A program made the translations under genes and the position numbers. Below, piece by piece: positions 21,641 to 32,214 of a DNA stretch of 64,000 bases. The DNA is from Cervus elaphus (Eukaryota; Chordata; Mammalia; Artiodactyla; Cervidae), in NCBI RefSeq assembly GCF_910594005.1, contig NC_057827.1, forward strand, positions 5,828,001 through 5,892,000. The letters run 5' to 3'. Position 1 is the first letter of the stretch; the number at the start of each line of letters is the position of its first letter. Below the pieces are notes generated by a model. The model searched no databases. It saw only the letters and a program-made list of their open reading frames with translations, and was not told where the DNA came from.

Positions 21641-22319
21641 ATGGCCTCAGTTCAATTCAGTCACTCAGTCGTGTCCGACTCTTTGCAACCCCATAGACGG
21701 CACCCACACCTGGCTTCCTTGTCCATCACCAACTCCCAGAGCTTGCTCAAATTCATGTCTATTGAGTTGGTGAGGCCATCCAACCATCTCATCCTCTGTT
21801 GTCCCCTTCTCCTCCTGCCTTCCATCTTTCCCAGCATCAGGGTCTTTTCCAATGAGTCAGTTCTTCACATCAGGTGGCCAAAGTATTGGAGCTTCAGCTT
21901 CAGCATCAGTCCTTCCAATGAATATCCGGGTCTGATTTCCTTTAGGATGGACTGTTTGGATCTCCTTGCAGTCCAAGAGACTCTCAAGAGTCTTCTCCAA
22001 CACCACAGTTCAAAAGCATCAATTCTTTGGCACTCAGCATTCTTTATGGTCAAACTCTCACATCTATACATGACTACTGGAAAAACCATAGCATTGACTA
22101 GATGGACCTTTGTTGGCAAAGTAACATCTCTGCATTTTAATATGCTGTCTAGGTTTGTCATAGCTTTTCTTCCAAGGAGTAAGCCTTTTTTAATTTCATG
22201 GCTGCAGTCACCAAGTGCAGTGATTTTAGAGCCCCATAAAATAAAGTCTGTGACTGTTTCGATAGTTTCTCAGTCTATTTGCCATGAAGTGACAGGACTG
22301 GATGCCATGATCTTAGTTT
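21641..22319 (-). mobile_element. BovB 3' fragment
   Basis: Antisense BovB from its 3' end (CAGTCACTCAGTCGTGTCCGA) back into the RT C-terminal region (minus-strand reading contains RCESLTIKNAECQRIDAFEL). The 5' end at 22319 meets a run of about 20 T. Confidence 0.92.
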
Positions 22320-22341
22320 TTTTGTTTTTTTTTTTTTTTTA

Positions 22342-22960
22342 ATGTGCCTAGAGTATTAATGAGCCTAGAGTAGTTCCTATTGCTGCTTACTAGGTCCGAT
22401 GAGCATAATGTCATAAATGTAATGTGTAGTGAGTCAGTGTGATATTTTGTAGAAGGGAAAGAAGTCAAGATTACTGCAAATGAAATTGTGGCATAGGACC
22501 ACATTGCATCTTTCAAGTCCCTGGTGTGGCATGAATTTTTCAGTTCCATCAGGAATAAAGCATTGCCTTTAGATGACTATTTTCATACATAGAAGGAGTT
22601 TTAATAGATTCTATTTGGCTTTTTCCATCACAGTAGCCCTAGTCCACAGGTCATGGGACCAGTGAGGGAATTACGTGGCTGCTAAGTTTCTCTCTTCCAG
22701 TTATGCTTTCTAGAACTAGTGAAATGCAACAAAATGGGTCCAGGAACCACTGAAAAAGCTGTGAGACTGACTCGAGCTAAAAACCACAGATCCTGACTCC
22801 TCTTCTGGTCCCTATTCTGAATGGAGGTCTACAGTGACATTTGGGGTATCCTAGAAAAAATATGAGTTCAATATTCCTTGAAAGTTCTAATTGTTTCCTT
22901 TCCTTTGACTCATGGTGTTAAAGAGTGTTAAAATTTTCTTTTGTGGAATGCTGAGAGAAA
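22342..22960 (-). pseudogene. pol: ERVL (class III) pol remnant: reverse transcriptase
   Basis: On the minus strand, near 22418-22374, translation reads HYIYDIMLIGPS, the class III RT catalytic block in which the expected YIDD has become YIYD. Upstream (22900-22560) are fragments of the RT fingers region, in broken frames. It is colinear with RNase H and integrase at 20919-18770, so one provirus is split by the L1-BT and BovB pieces between. Confidence 0.78.
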
Positions 22961-23056
22961 GACTAACAATATATGTTTTTTTTTTTTTTTTCATGTGCTA
23001 GATTATTTCTCAAGAGAACATGCTCTCCCTTTATTTAGAGGGTTATAGGTCTGTGC

Positions 23057-23266
23057 ATTTGTGCTCAGTTGCTCTGTTGTGTCTTACTCTTTGTGACCCC
23101 ATGAACTGTAGCTTGCTAGGCTATGTCTATGGAATTTTTCCAGACAAGAATACTGGAGTGGGTTGCCATTTCCTCCTCCAGGGGATCTTCCTGACCCAGG
23201 AATCAAGCCTGCATCTCCTGGATTGGCAGGCAGATTCTTTACCACTAAGCCACCAGGGAAACCCAT
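23057..23266 (-). mobile_element. Bov-tA SINE
   Basis: Antisense copy with A-segment (GTGCTCAGTTGCTCTGTTGTGTC) and tRNA-Glu-like head ending in TAAGCCACCAGGGAAACCC. About 210 bases, near full length. Confidence 0.93.
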
Positions 23267-23470
23267 TGTCTCAACTCCAGGAATTGATTAAAGTTCTGTG
23301 ACTTTCTATCTGTATGATTGAAGACAAACTTTTGTTCAATTGTCCTTGAAATTTACTTCTTATATATATCAAGTAAGAATTTAGTGGTCTTCTTATATTT
23401 TTCACTTTTAGGGGCACAAACTAGCCTAAACCATAGTTGTGTGCTGGTTAGACTATTAAGAATGCTTTGC
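23267..23470. other. Unassigned sequence between SINE and L1
   Basis: About 200 bases of AT-rich sequence with no clear identity. Its position would suit the protease/gag side of the ERVL, but I could not support that by motif. Confidence 0.35.
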
Positions 23471-23798
23471 ACTGAAATTGAAACTGTGATTTTAACAACG
23501 CCCAAAAAAAAAAAAAAAAAAAAGTCCAGGACCTGATGGCTTCACAAGCAAGTTCTATTAAACATTTAGAGAAGAGATAACACCTATTTTTTCTGAAATT
23601 GTTCCCGCAAATGCAGAGAAAAAAAAACTTCCAAACTCATTCTATGAGGCCATCATCACCCTAGTACCAAAACCGAACAAAAATACCACAAAAAAAGAAA
23701 ATTATTGGCCAATATCACTGATGAACATCGATGGAATTATCCTCAACAAAATATACTAGCATTCTGAATCTAACAGTACATTAAAAAGATCATATACC
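23471..23798 (+). mobile_element. Old L1 ORF2 (RT) fragment
   Basis: Translation in broken frames gives the L1 RT blocks around GPDGFTSKFY, FYEAIITLVPKPNKN and YWPISLMN-like text. It contains a run of about 20 A at 23505 and continues at 24243. Confidence 0.85.
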
Positions 23799-24228
23799 TT
23801 ATATATGCGTTAGTATACTGTATTGGTGTTTATCTTTCTGGCTTACTTCACTCTGTATAAGGGCTTCCTTGGTGGCTCAGAGGTTAAAGTGTCTGCCTGC
23901 AATGTGGGAGACCTGGGTTAGATCCCAGGGTCGGGAGAAGATCCCCTGGAGAAGGAACTGGCAACCCACTCCAGTATTCTTGCCTGGAGAATCCCATGGG
24001 CGGAGAAGTCTGGTGGGCTACAGTTCACGGGGTTGCAAAGAGTTGGACATGACTGAGCGACTTCACTCTGTATAATGGGCTCCAATTTCATTCATCTCAT
24101 TAGAACTGATCCAAATGTATTCTTTTTAATGGCTGAGTAATATTGCAAAAACCACTACAATATTGTAAAGTAATTAGCCTCCAACTAATAAAAATAAGTG
24201 GAAAAAAATTTTTAATAAAAAAAATTTT
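23799..24228. mobile_element. L1-BT insertion with 5' inversion (twin priming)
   Basis: 23799-24146 (excluding the SINE) is the L1-BT 3' region in antisense. At about 24147 it flips to the sense 3' terminus (CCACTACAATATTGTAAAG) and A-rich tail. Flanks AAAGATCATATACC (23785-23798) and AAAAATCATATACC (24229-24242) are the target-site duplication in the host L1. Confidence 0.88.
23861..24060 (+). mobile_element. Bov-tA SINE with 15-bp TSD
   Basis: Sense copy from GGGCTTCCTTGGTGGCTCAG to GACATGACTGAGCGA. CTTCACTCTGTATAA occurs at 23846-23860 and 24061-24075 as perfect TSD. It is inserted in the inverted half of the L1-BT copy. Confidence 0.95.
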
Positions 24229-24242
24229 AAAAATCATATACC

Positions 24243-24954
24243 ATTATCTAGTAGGATTCATCCCAAAGATGCAAGAATTTTTCAAAATCCAAAAATCAAT
24301 ATGATATACCACATCAACAAACTGAAGACTAAAACTATATGATAATCTAGACATATGCAAACATCTTTTAATAAAATGTTGCACTGATTTTTTATTTTAA
24401 AAAATCACCAGAAACAGGGTATAGAGAGAACATACCTCAACATAATAAAGGTCATATACAACAAATCTATAGTTAATATCATAATGAATTCTGGAAAGCT
24501 GAAAGCATTTCCTCTAAGATCAGCAACAAGAAAAGGATGTGCCCTCTTGCCACTTTTATTAAACATAGTTTTAAAAGTCCTAGCTACAACAATCAGAGAA
24601 TAACAAGAAGTTAAGATAATCCAAGTTGAAAAATAAGTTAAATCATCACTGTTTGCAAAAGACATGATACTATACATAGAAGATCCTAAAGATGCTACCC
24701 AACACTACTAGAGCTCAGAAATGAACTTGATAGAGTTCAAGATTACAAAATTAGTACACAGAAATCTGTTGCAATTCTATACATTATCAACAAAATGTGA
24801 AAAAGAGAAATTCAAGAAGCAGTCCCATTTACCATCACATCAAAGAAAATAAAATACCAATGAATTTTGCCTTCCTAAGGAGACAAAAGACCTGTACTCC
24901 AAAAACTATATTTAAAAAATTTGATGAAAGAAATCAAGGAAGTTACAAACAGAT
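24243..24954 (+). mobile_element. Old L1 ORF2 (RT) fragment, continued
   Basis: Continues the L1 RT after the inverted L1-BT: text corresponding to FIPRMQEFF, then a degenerate region where the catalytic aspartates are no longer in frame. Many stops. Confidence 0.85.
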
Positions 24955-24963
24955 GAAAAAATA

Positions 24964-25067
24964 CATGTAAATCCATGGCTGACTCATGTCAATATATAGC
25001 AAAAACCACTACAATATTATAAAGTAATTAGCCTCCAACTAATAAAAATAAATGAAAAAAAGAAGAA
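24964..25067 (+). mobile_element. Very short L1-BT 3' insertion with TSD
   Basis: Only about 104 bases of L1-BT 3' end plus A-rich tail, bounded by GAAAAAATA at 24955-24963 and 25068-25076, inside the old L1. Confidence 0.82.
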
Positions 25068-25076
25068 GAAAAAATA

Positions 25077-26930
25077 AACCATATCCATGGATTGGAAGAA
25101 TTGGTAATGTCAAAATGACTGTACTACCCAAAGCACTCTACAGATTCAATGTAAGCCCTACAAAACTACCAATCACATCTGTCACAGAACAAGAACAAAA
25201 AAAAATCTTGAAATTTGTGTCACAGCACAAAAGACCCCAAATAGCTAAATCAATCTTGATGAAGAAAAACAGAGCTGGAGAAATCAGGATCCCTGACTTC
25301 AGACTGTACTACAAAGCTACAGTCATCAGAGCAGTATGATAGTGGCAGCTCAATGAAGCAGGATAGAAAACTCAGAAATAAATCCATGCACCTCTGGTCA
25401 ATGAATCTATGACAAAGGAGGCAAGACTACACAATGCTGGAAATACAGTTTCTTCAACAAATGGTACTGGGAAAACTAGGCAGCTACATGCAAAAAAAAA
25501 ATGAAATTAGATTATTCTTTTAAAGCATACACAAAAATAAGCCAAAAATGAATTAAAGACCTAACTGTGAGACTGGACACTATACAACTCCTAGAGTAAA
25601 ACATAGGTAGATCACTCTTTGACTTAAATCTCAGGAATATCTTTTGTGATCTGTATCCCAGAATAATATAAATAAAAAGAAAAACATAGGTAAAATACTC
25701 TCTGACATAAATCACACCAGGATCCTCTGTGAACCACCTCCCAGAGTAATGGAAATAAAATAAAAAATAAACAAATGGGACCTTTAAGTTAAACTTAAAA
25801 GCTTTACACATCGAAGGAAACTATAAGCAAGGTGAAAAGACAGGCTTCAGAATGGGAGAAAATAATAGGAAATGAAGCAACTGACACAGAATTAATCTCA
25901 AAAATATGCAAGCAGCTCATGCAGCTCAAGTCCAGAAAAATAAATGACCCAATCAAAAAATGGGCCAAAGAACTAAACAGACGTTTCTCCAAAGAAGACA
26001 TACAGATAGCTAACAAACACGTGAAAAGAGGCTCAACATCACTCATTATCAGAGAAATGAAAATCAAAGCCACAATGAAGTACCATCTCATGCCAGTCAG
26101 GATGACTGCTATCCTAAAGTCTACAAACAATAAATGCTGGAGAGGGTGTGGAGAAAAGGGAACCCTCTTACACTGTTAGTGGAAATGAAAACTAGTACAG
26201 CCATTATGGAGAACAGTGTGGAGATTCCTTAAAAAACCGGAAATAGAACTGCCATATGACACAGCAATCCCACTGCTGGGCATACACACCAAGGAATCCA
26301 GAATTGAAAGAGACACGTGTACCACAATGTTCATCGCAGCACTGTTTATAATAGCCAAGACATGGAAGCAACCTAAATGTCCATCAGTAGACAAAAGGAT
26401 AAGAAAGCTGTGGTATATATACACAATGGGCTATTACTCAGCTATTAAAAAGAATGCATTTGAATCAGTTTTAATGAGATGGATGAAACTGGAGTCTATT
26501 ATACAGAGTGATGTAAATCAGAAAGAAATACTCCAATACAGTATATTAATGCATACATATGGAATTTAAAAAGATGGTAATGATGACCCTATATATGAGA
26601 CAGCAAAAGAGACACATAGATAAAGAACAGACTCTGTGGGAGAAGGCGAGGGTGGGATGATTTGAGAGAATAGCATTGAAACATGTATATTACCATATGT
26701 GAAATCGAGTGCCCATCCAGGTTCAATGCATGAGACAGGGTGCTCAGAGGTGGTGCACTGGGATGACCCTGAGGGATGGGATGGGGAGGGAGGTGGGAGG
26801 GGGGGTTCAGAATGGGGGACACATGTACACCCACGGCTGATTCATGTCAATGTATGGCAAAAACCGCTACAATAATGTGAAGTAATTAGCCTCCAATTAA
26901 AACTTAGAAATTAATTTTAAAAAAGGATTC
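25077..26930 (+). mobile_element. L1 ORF2 C-terminal half to 3' end
   Basis: Resumes at the ORF2 segment PYPWIGRIGNVKM (25072-25339 open), followed by the C-terminal region. 26216-26569 is open with LPYDTAIPLLG and KTWKQPKCPSVDKRIRKLW. The 3' UTR and short tail end near 26930. A segment around 25570-25760 appears twice (ATAAATC/TAAATC ... CCCAGAATAAT and CCCAGAGTAAT), so two related L1s may be joined near 25680. Confidence 0.85.
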
Positions 26931-27209
26931 AAAAAAAAAAGAAAAGCAAATGAGACCCACTTAAACTCAAAAGCTTTTTCTCAGCAAAGGAAACAAAAAA
27001 CAAAACGAAAAGACAACCCACAGATTGGAAGAAAATATTTGCCAAAGACATGACTGACAAAAGGTTAGTCTCCAAAATTTACAAACAGCTCATGATGCAT
27101 CAAAGCAAACAACCCAATCAAAAAACAGGCAAAAGACCTAAATAGACTTTTTTTTCCAAAGAAGACATATAGATGGGCAAGACCCTTATGAAAAGATGTT
27201 CAACATCAC
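26931..27209 (+). mobile_element. Old L1 ORF2 C-terminal fragment
   Basis: AAGACATATAGATGGGC...AAAAGATGTTCAACATCACTAATTA is the L1 ORF2 end region. It continues at 29558, so the material between is inserted. Confidence 0.85.
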
Positions 27210-27518
27210 TAATTATTATTGTTGTTCAGTCACTCAGTCATGTCTGACTCTTTGAACTCATCAACTGCAGCACACCCAGGGTTCCCTGTCCATCACTACC
27301 TCCCAGAGCTTGCTAAAACTCATGTCCATTGAGTCAATGATGCAATACAACAATCCTGTCCTCTGCAGTCCCCTTCTCCTCCTGCCTTCAATCTTTCCCA
27401 ACATCAGGGTCTTTGCCAGTGAGTCAGGTCTTTGCATGAGGTGGCCAAAGAGTAGGAACTTCAGTTTAAGCATCAATGCTTCTAATGAACATTTTATATT
27501 GATTTCTTTTAGGATTGA

Positions 27519-29075
27519 AGATCTATACAAAAAAAGATTTTCGTGAACCAGATAATAACGAAGGTATGATCACCAACCTAGAGCCAGACATCCTGGAATG
27601 TGAAGTCAAGTGGGCCTTAGGAAGCATCACTATGAACAAAGCTAGTGGAGGTGATGGAATTCCAGTTGAGCTATTTCAAATCCTAAAAGATGATGCCGTG
27701 AAAGTGCTGCACTCAATATGCCAGCAAATTTGGAAAACTCAGCAGGGGCCACAGGACTGGCAAAGGTCAGTTTTCATTCCAATCCAAAAGAAAGGCAGTG
27801 CCAAAGAATGCTCAAACTATCACACAATTGCACTCATTTCACACACTAGTAAAGCAATGCTCAAAATTCTCCAAGCCAGACTTCAACAGTGCATGAACCA
27901 TGAACTTCCAGATGTTCAAGCTGGATTTAGAAAAGGCAGAGGAACCAGAGGTCAAATTGCCAACATCCGTTGGTTCATCGAAAAAGCAAGAGAGTTCCAG
28001 AAAAACATCTACTTCTGCTTTATTGACTATGCCAAAGCCTTTGACTGTGTGGACAACAGTAAACTCTAGAAAATTCTTCAAGAGATGAAAATACCAGACC
28101 ACCTGACCTGCTTCTTGAGAAATTTGCATGCAGGTCAGGAAGCAAGTTAGAACTGAACATGGAACAACAAACTGGTTCCAAATCGGGAAAGGAGTACGTC
28201 AAGGCTGTATATTGTCACCCTGCTTATTTAACTTATATGTAGAGTACATCATGAGAAACGCTGGGCTGGATGAAGCACAAACTGGAATAAGATTGCTGGG
28301 AGAAATATCAATAACCTCAGATATGTAGATGACACCACCCTTATGCCAGAAAGCTAAGAACTAAAGAGCCTCTTGATGAAAGTGAAAGAGGAGAGTGAAA
28401 AAGTTAGTTTGAAACTCAATATTCAGAAAACTAACATCATGATATCTGGTCCCATCATTTCATGGCAAATAGATAAGGAACCAGTGAGAGACTTTTTTTT
28501 TGCTCCAAAATCACTGCAGATGGTGACTGAAGCCATGAAATTAAAAGACACTTACTCCTTGGAAGGAAAGTTAAGATCAACCTGGACAGCATATTAAAAA
28601 GGAGAGATATTACTTTGTCAACAAAGCTCTGTCTAGTCAAAGCTATGGTTTTTCCAGTTGCCATGTATGGATGTGAGAGTTGGACTGTTTAGAAAGCTGA
28701 ACACTGAAGAATTGGTGCTTTTGAACTGTGGTATTGGAGAAAACTGACAGCAAGGAGATCCAAGCAGTCCATCCTAAAGGAAATCAGTCCTGAATATGCA
28801 TTGGAAGGACTGATGCTGAAGCTGAAACTCCAATACTTTGGCCTCCTGATGCGAAGAACTGACTCATTTGAAAAGACTCTGATGCTGTGAAAGATTGAAG
28901 GCAGGAGGAGAAGGGGATGACAGAGGATGAGATGGCTGGATGGCATCACTGATTCAATGGACATGAGTTTGAGTAAACTCTGGGAGTTGACGATGGACAG
29001 GGAGGCCTGGTGTGCTGCAGCCCACTGGGTCGCAAAGAGTCGGACATGACTGAGCAGCTGAAGTGAACTGAACTG
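27519..29075 (+). mobile_element. BovB (inner, sense), inserted in the antisense BovB
   Basis: A 5'-truncated BovB from before RT to its 3' end. 27515-28069 is open and contains ASGGDGIPVELFQILKDDAV and DVQAGFRKGRGTRGQIANIRW. Later parts are frameshifted. The catalytic block reads YVDDTTLM near 28320. TSD AGGATTGA lies at 27511-27518 and 29076-29083. Confidence 0.92.
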
Positions 29076-29178
29076 AGGATTGACTGGTTTGATCTCCTTG
29101 CAGTTCAAAAGATTCTCAAGAGTCTTCTCCAACACTACAGTTCAAAAGCATCAATTTCTCAATACTTAACCTTCTTTA

Positions 29179-29383
29179 GGTCTTCACTTGTAGCTTAGAG
29201 GGTAAAGTGTCTGCCTGCAATGCAATAGACCCGGGTTTGATCCCTGGGTGGGAAGATGCCCTGGAGAAGGAAATGGCAACCCACTCCAGTACTCTTGCCT
29301 GGAAAATCCCCTGGACGGAGGAGCCTGGTAGGCTACAATCCATGGGGTCACAAAGAGTTGAACACGACTGAGTGACAACACAT
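29179..29383 (+). mobile_element. Bov-tA SINE with 13-bp TSD
   Basis: Sense copy. TTAACCTTCTTTA at 29166-29178 and 29384-29396. Inserted in the outer antisense BovB. Confidence 0.94.
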
Positions 29384-29557
29384 TTAACCTTCTTTATAGT
29401 CCAACTCTCACATCCATACATGACTCCTGGAAAAACCAGTTTTAAGTTTACAGACCTTTGTAGGCAAAGTAATGTCTCTGCTTTTTAATACACTGTCTAG
29501 GTTTGTCATAGCTTTTCTTCCAAGTAGCAAGTGTCCTTTAATTTCCATTAATTGTTA

Positions 29558-29999
29558 GGGAAATGAAGATCAAAACTACAATGAGATATCACTTCATGTC
29601 AGCCAGAAAGGCTATCATCCAAAAATCCACAAACAATAAATTCTGGTGACCATGGAGAAAAAGGAATACTCCTACACTCTTAGTGGGAATATGAATCAGT
29701 ACAGCCACAATGGAGAATAGTATGGAAGTCCCTTAGAAAACTAAAACTAGAGTTACCATATGACCCTGCAATCTTACTCCTTGGCATATATCCAGAGTAA
29801 AACATGACCCAAAAGGATACATGTACCACAGTGTTCATTGCAGTACTGTTTACAGTAGATAATACATGGAAGCAACATAAATATCCATCAAAAGAGGGAT
29901 AGATGAAGAAGATGTGGTACATATATACAGTGGAATATCACTTGGTCATGAAAAAGAATGAAATAATGCCACTTGCAGCAATACAGATGGACCTATGAA
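29558..29999 (+). mobile_element. Old L1 ORF2 C-terminal region, continued
   Basis: L1 words GAAATGAAGATCAAAAC, CCATATGACCCTGCAATC and ATACATGGAAGCAAC occur in order, continuing from 27209. Interrupted by a SINE at 30000. Confidence 0.85.
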
Positions 30000-30215
30000 A
30001 GTGAAAGAAAGTGTTAGTCACTCAGTCATGTCCAACTCTTTGCGACCCCAAAGACTGTATCCCACCAGGCTCCTCTGTCCATGGGATTCTTCAGGCAAGA
30101 ATGCTGGAGTGGGTTGCCATTTCCTCCTCCAGGGGATCTTTCTGACCCAGGGATTGAACCTGGATCTTCTGCATTGCAAGCAGATTCTTTACAATCTGAG
30201 CCACCAGGGAAGCCC
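30000..30215 (-). mobile_element. Bov-tA SINE
   Basis: Antisense copy from GTTAGTCACTCAGTCATGTCC to CTGAGCCACCAGGGAAGCCC, about 215 bases. The L1 resumes directly after it (TACTGAATGAAGTAAGTCAG). Confidence 0.93.
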
Positions 30216-30620
30216 TACTGAATGAAGTAAGTCAGGAAGAGAAGGGGAAATATTGTATGATGTCCTTTATATGTAGAATCTAAAAAGAGATTTTACAAAT
30301 GAACTTCCAAAACAGAAAGAGACTCGCAGACTTAGAAAATGAACTTACATTATGGTAGCCATGGGAAAGAAATAGTTAGGGAGTTTGGGAAGGTCATGGT
30401 ACACACTGATATACTCAAAATGGTTTAACCAACAAGGACCTATTGTATAATATATGGAATACTACTCAACATTATGTACCAACCTAGATGGGAGGGCGTT
30501 TGGGGGGAGAACAGATGCATGTATATGTATGGCTGAGTCCCTACACTGTTCACCTGAAACTATCACAAAATTGTTAATCACCTATATCCCAATACAAAAT
30601 AAAAAGTTTAAAGTTCAAAA
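30216..30620 (+). mobile_element. Old L1 3' end
   Basis: Final L1 part ending in CACCTATATCCCAATACAAAATAAAAAG and an A-run at 30618-30628. Confidence 0.8.
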
Positions 30621-31005
30621 AAAAAAAAGAATTTGGGGACTATAGGTGTAAATTTCTTTGTCAAAACATTGGTGAATGTTGTGTCTTTTGGTTTCTGCCA
30701 GTGTGAGGGATTAGACCTGAAATGACAAATTCAGCTTCAAATTCCCTTTTCTACATTAAATCAAGAGGGATCAGGCATATCCATTTGACTTATGGTTGGC
30801 CATTTTTTGGTCTATATTTCAGCCAACCAATCCAACAAACTGTTAGAGTCCTTTCTGTTTTCCTGTGTTGCAACAATAACTGTAGAATGTCTACCTTGTT
30901 GGCTTCTTAAAAATAAATTCGGCCTGGGAGTGTGTCATCCACCTTCCACCTGTGCCCTTAGAAAGCCCACATATTGAGTGACAGGTGTGGATGCCCTTGT
31001 GAGTG
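30621..31005. other. Unassigned sequence
   Basis: No recognised gene or named repeat. It might be another part of the ERVL provirus (gag side) but motif support is lacking. Confidence 0.35.
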
Positions 31006-31222
31006 CATGTGTATGCCAAGTCATTTCAGTCGTGTCCAACTCTTTGCAACCCTATGGACTATAGCCCGCCAGACTCCTCTGTCCATGGGATTCTCCAGGC
31101 AAGAATACTGGGGTGGGTTGTCTTGCCCTCCTCCAGGGGATCTTCCTGACCCAAGGATCGAGGCCACATCAATTATCTCCTGAATTGGCAGGTGGATTCT
31201 TTACCACTAATGTCACCTAGGA
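31006..31222 (-). mobile_element. Bov-tA/A-type SINE
   Basis: Antisense copy (TTTCAGTCGTGTCCAACTC ... GGCAGGTGGATTCTTTACCAC) with a short extra stretch near 31160-31180 in the tRNA-like head. Confidence 0.9.
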
Positions 31223-31414
31223 AGAGTGTCTAAGGCTAAAGCAAAAAATTATACTTCATGATGCTTCATTTCTTTTCTTCTTCCTTTTCCATTTATCTTC
31301 CCCACTAGGTTGTAAATGAGATTAGCCTGGTTATTTTTACCAGCAGAACATGGCAAGTCAATAAAGTTCTTACTCAACTAATAGATATTCTTAAGAAATG
31401 GTTGATGTAGAGGA

Positions 31415-32214
31415 AAGGGAAAAAGTGGTAGAGTAGAAGGACCTTGAGTTTATCTCCATTAATGAGCACACCCAAACCACAGCTAACTGCTGAAAAACCA
31501 AGAAAAAGTCTAGACCCTATTAAAAACATGAGATACATGAAAGACATAAAGAAGATACAAGTAGGAGATGGTAAACAGATGCACCCATGATATAATCAAA
31601 CCCCTTCCCCCCGAGTGAGTGATCAAAAAACTGGAGATAATATTGCAGACCTTCCCCCACAGGAGAGAGAATCTTGAGCTCCTCATCAGACTCCCAAGAC
31701 TGGGGTTCCAGCATCCGGAGGAGGAACCACAGAGCATTTGACTTTGAAGGCCAGCAGGGCTTGACTGCAGGAGCTCCACAGGAATGGGGGAAAGAGAGAC
31801 TCCACTCTTTGAGGGTACACATAAGGCCTGTGCACATCAAGACTCACAACAAAAGCAGTGACTTCACAGGAGCCAGGTCCAGACCTATACAATGGTCTTG
31901 GAGGGTCTCCTGGAGGGATGAGGGGTGGCTGTGGTTGATTCTGGGTTCAAGGATGCTGATGGCAGAGCTCTCTGTGAGTATTCATTGGAACGAATTCTCC
32001 TAGACGCTTACATTTTGGCATCAACTGGGCCCTGCATAACAGCATGTAGGTTCCAGGGCTGGTGTGCCTCATGCCAAACATCCAACATGGTGAGAACAGA
32101 ACCACGTCTATCCAGACAGGATGCTTACAGATTTCCTGGGTCCACAGCAACCTCTGAATATGTCTCTTGGCAGGATCATGCCCACCAGAGTCCCAGTTCC
32201 ACCCACAAGTGAGA
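31415..32214 (+). mobile_element. L1 5' UTR
   Basis: Begins GGTAGAGTAGAAGGACC and contains GGGGTTCCAGCATCCGGAGG, CTCCACTCTTTGAGGG and GGTCTTGGAGGGTCTCCTGG, phrases of artiodactyl L1 5' UTRs. Open frames here (e.g. 31925-32212) are incidental. It continues at about 33041. Confidence 0.7.

Larger units (their letters stand above)
27219..29548 (-). mobile_element. BovB (outer, antisense), split by a BovB and a SINE
   Basis: Antisense BovB pieces 27219-27518, 29076-29178 and 29384-29548 are consecutive parts of one 3' fragment. Outer flanks TAATTATTA (27210-27218) and TAATTGTTA (29549-29557) fit a diverged TSD in the host L1. Confidence 0.85.

Noticed and set aside
21641..22342. 233-codon plus-strand open frame
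   Set aside because: Antisense shadow of a BovB RT fragment; the same text recurs opposite every BovB copy.
23861..24060. tRNA-Glu-like genes at SINE heads (also 17985, 29179, 49974)
   Set aside because: tRNA-like portions of Bov-tA SINEs joined to A-segments and bordered by TSDs; not tRNA genes.
31520..32212. Overlapping open frames on both strands as a host gene
   Set aside because: The text matches L1 5' UTR phrases; no domain and no consistent frame.
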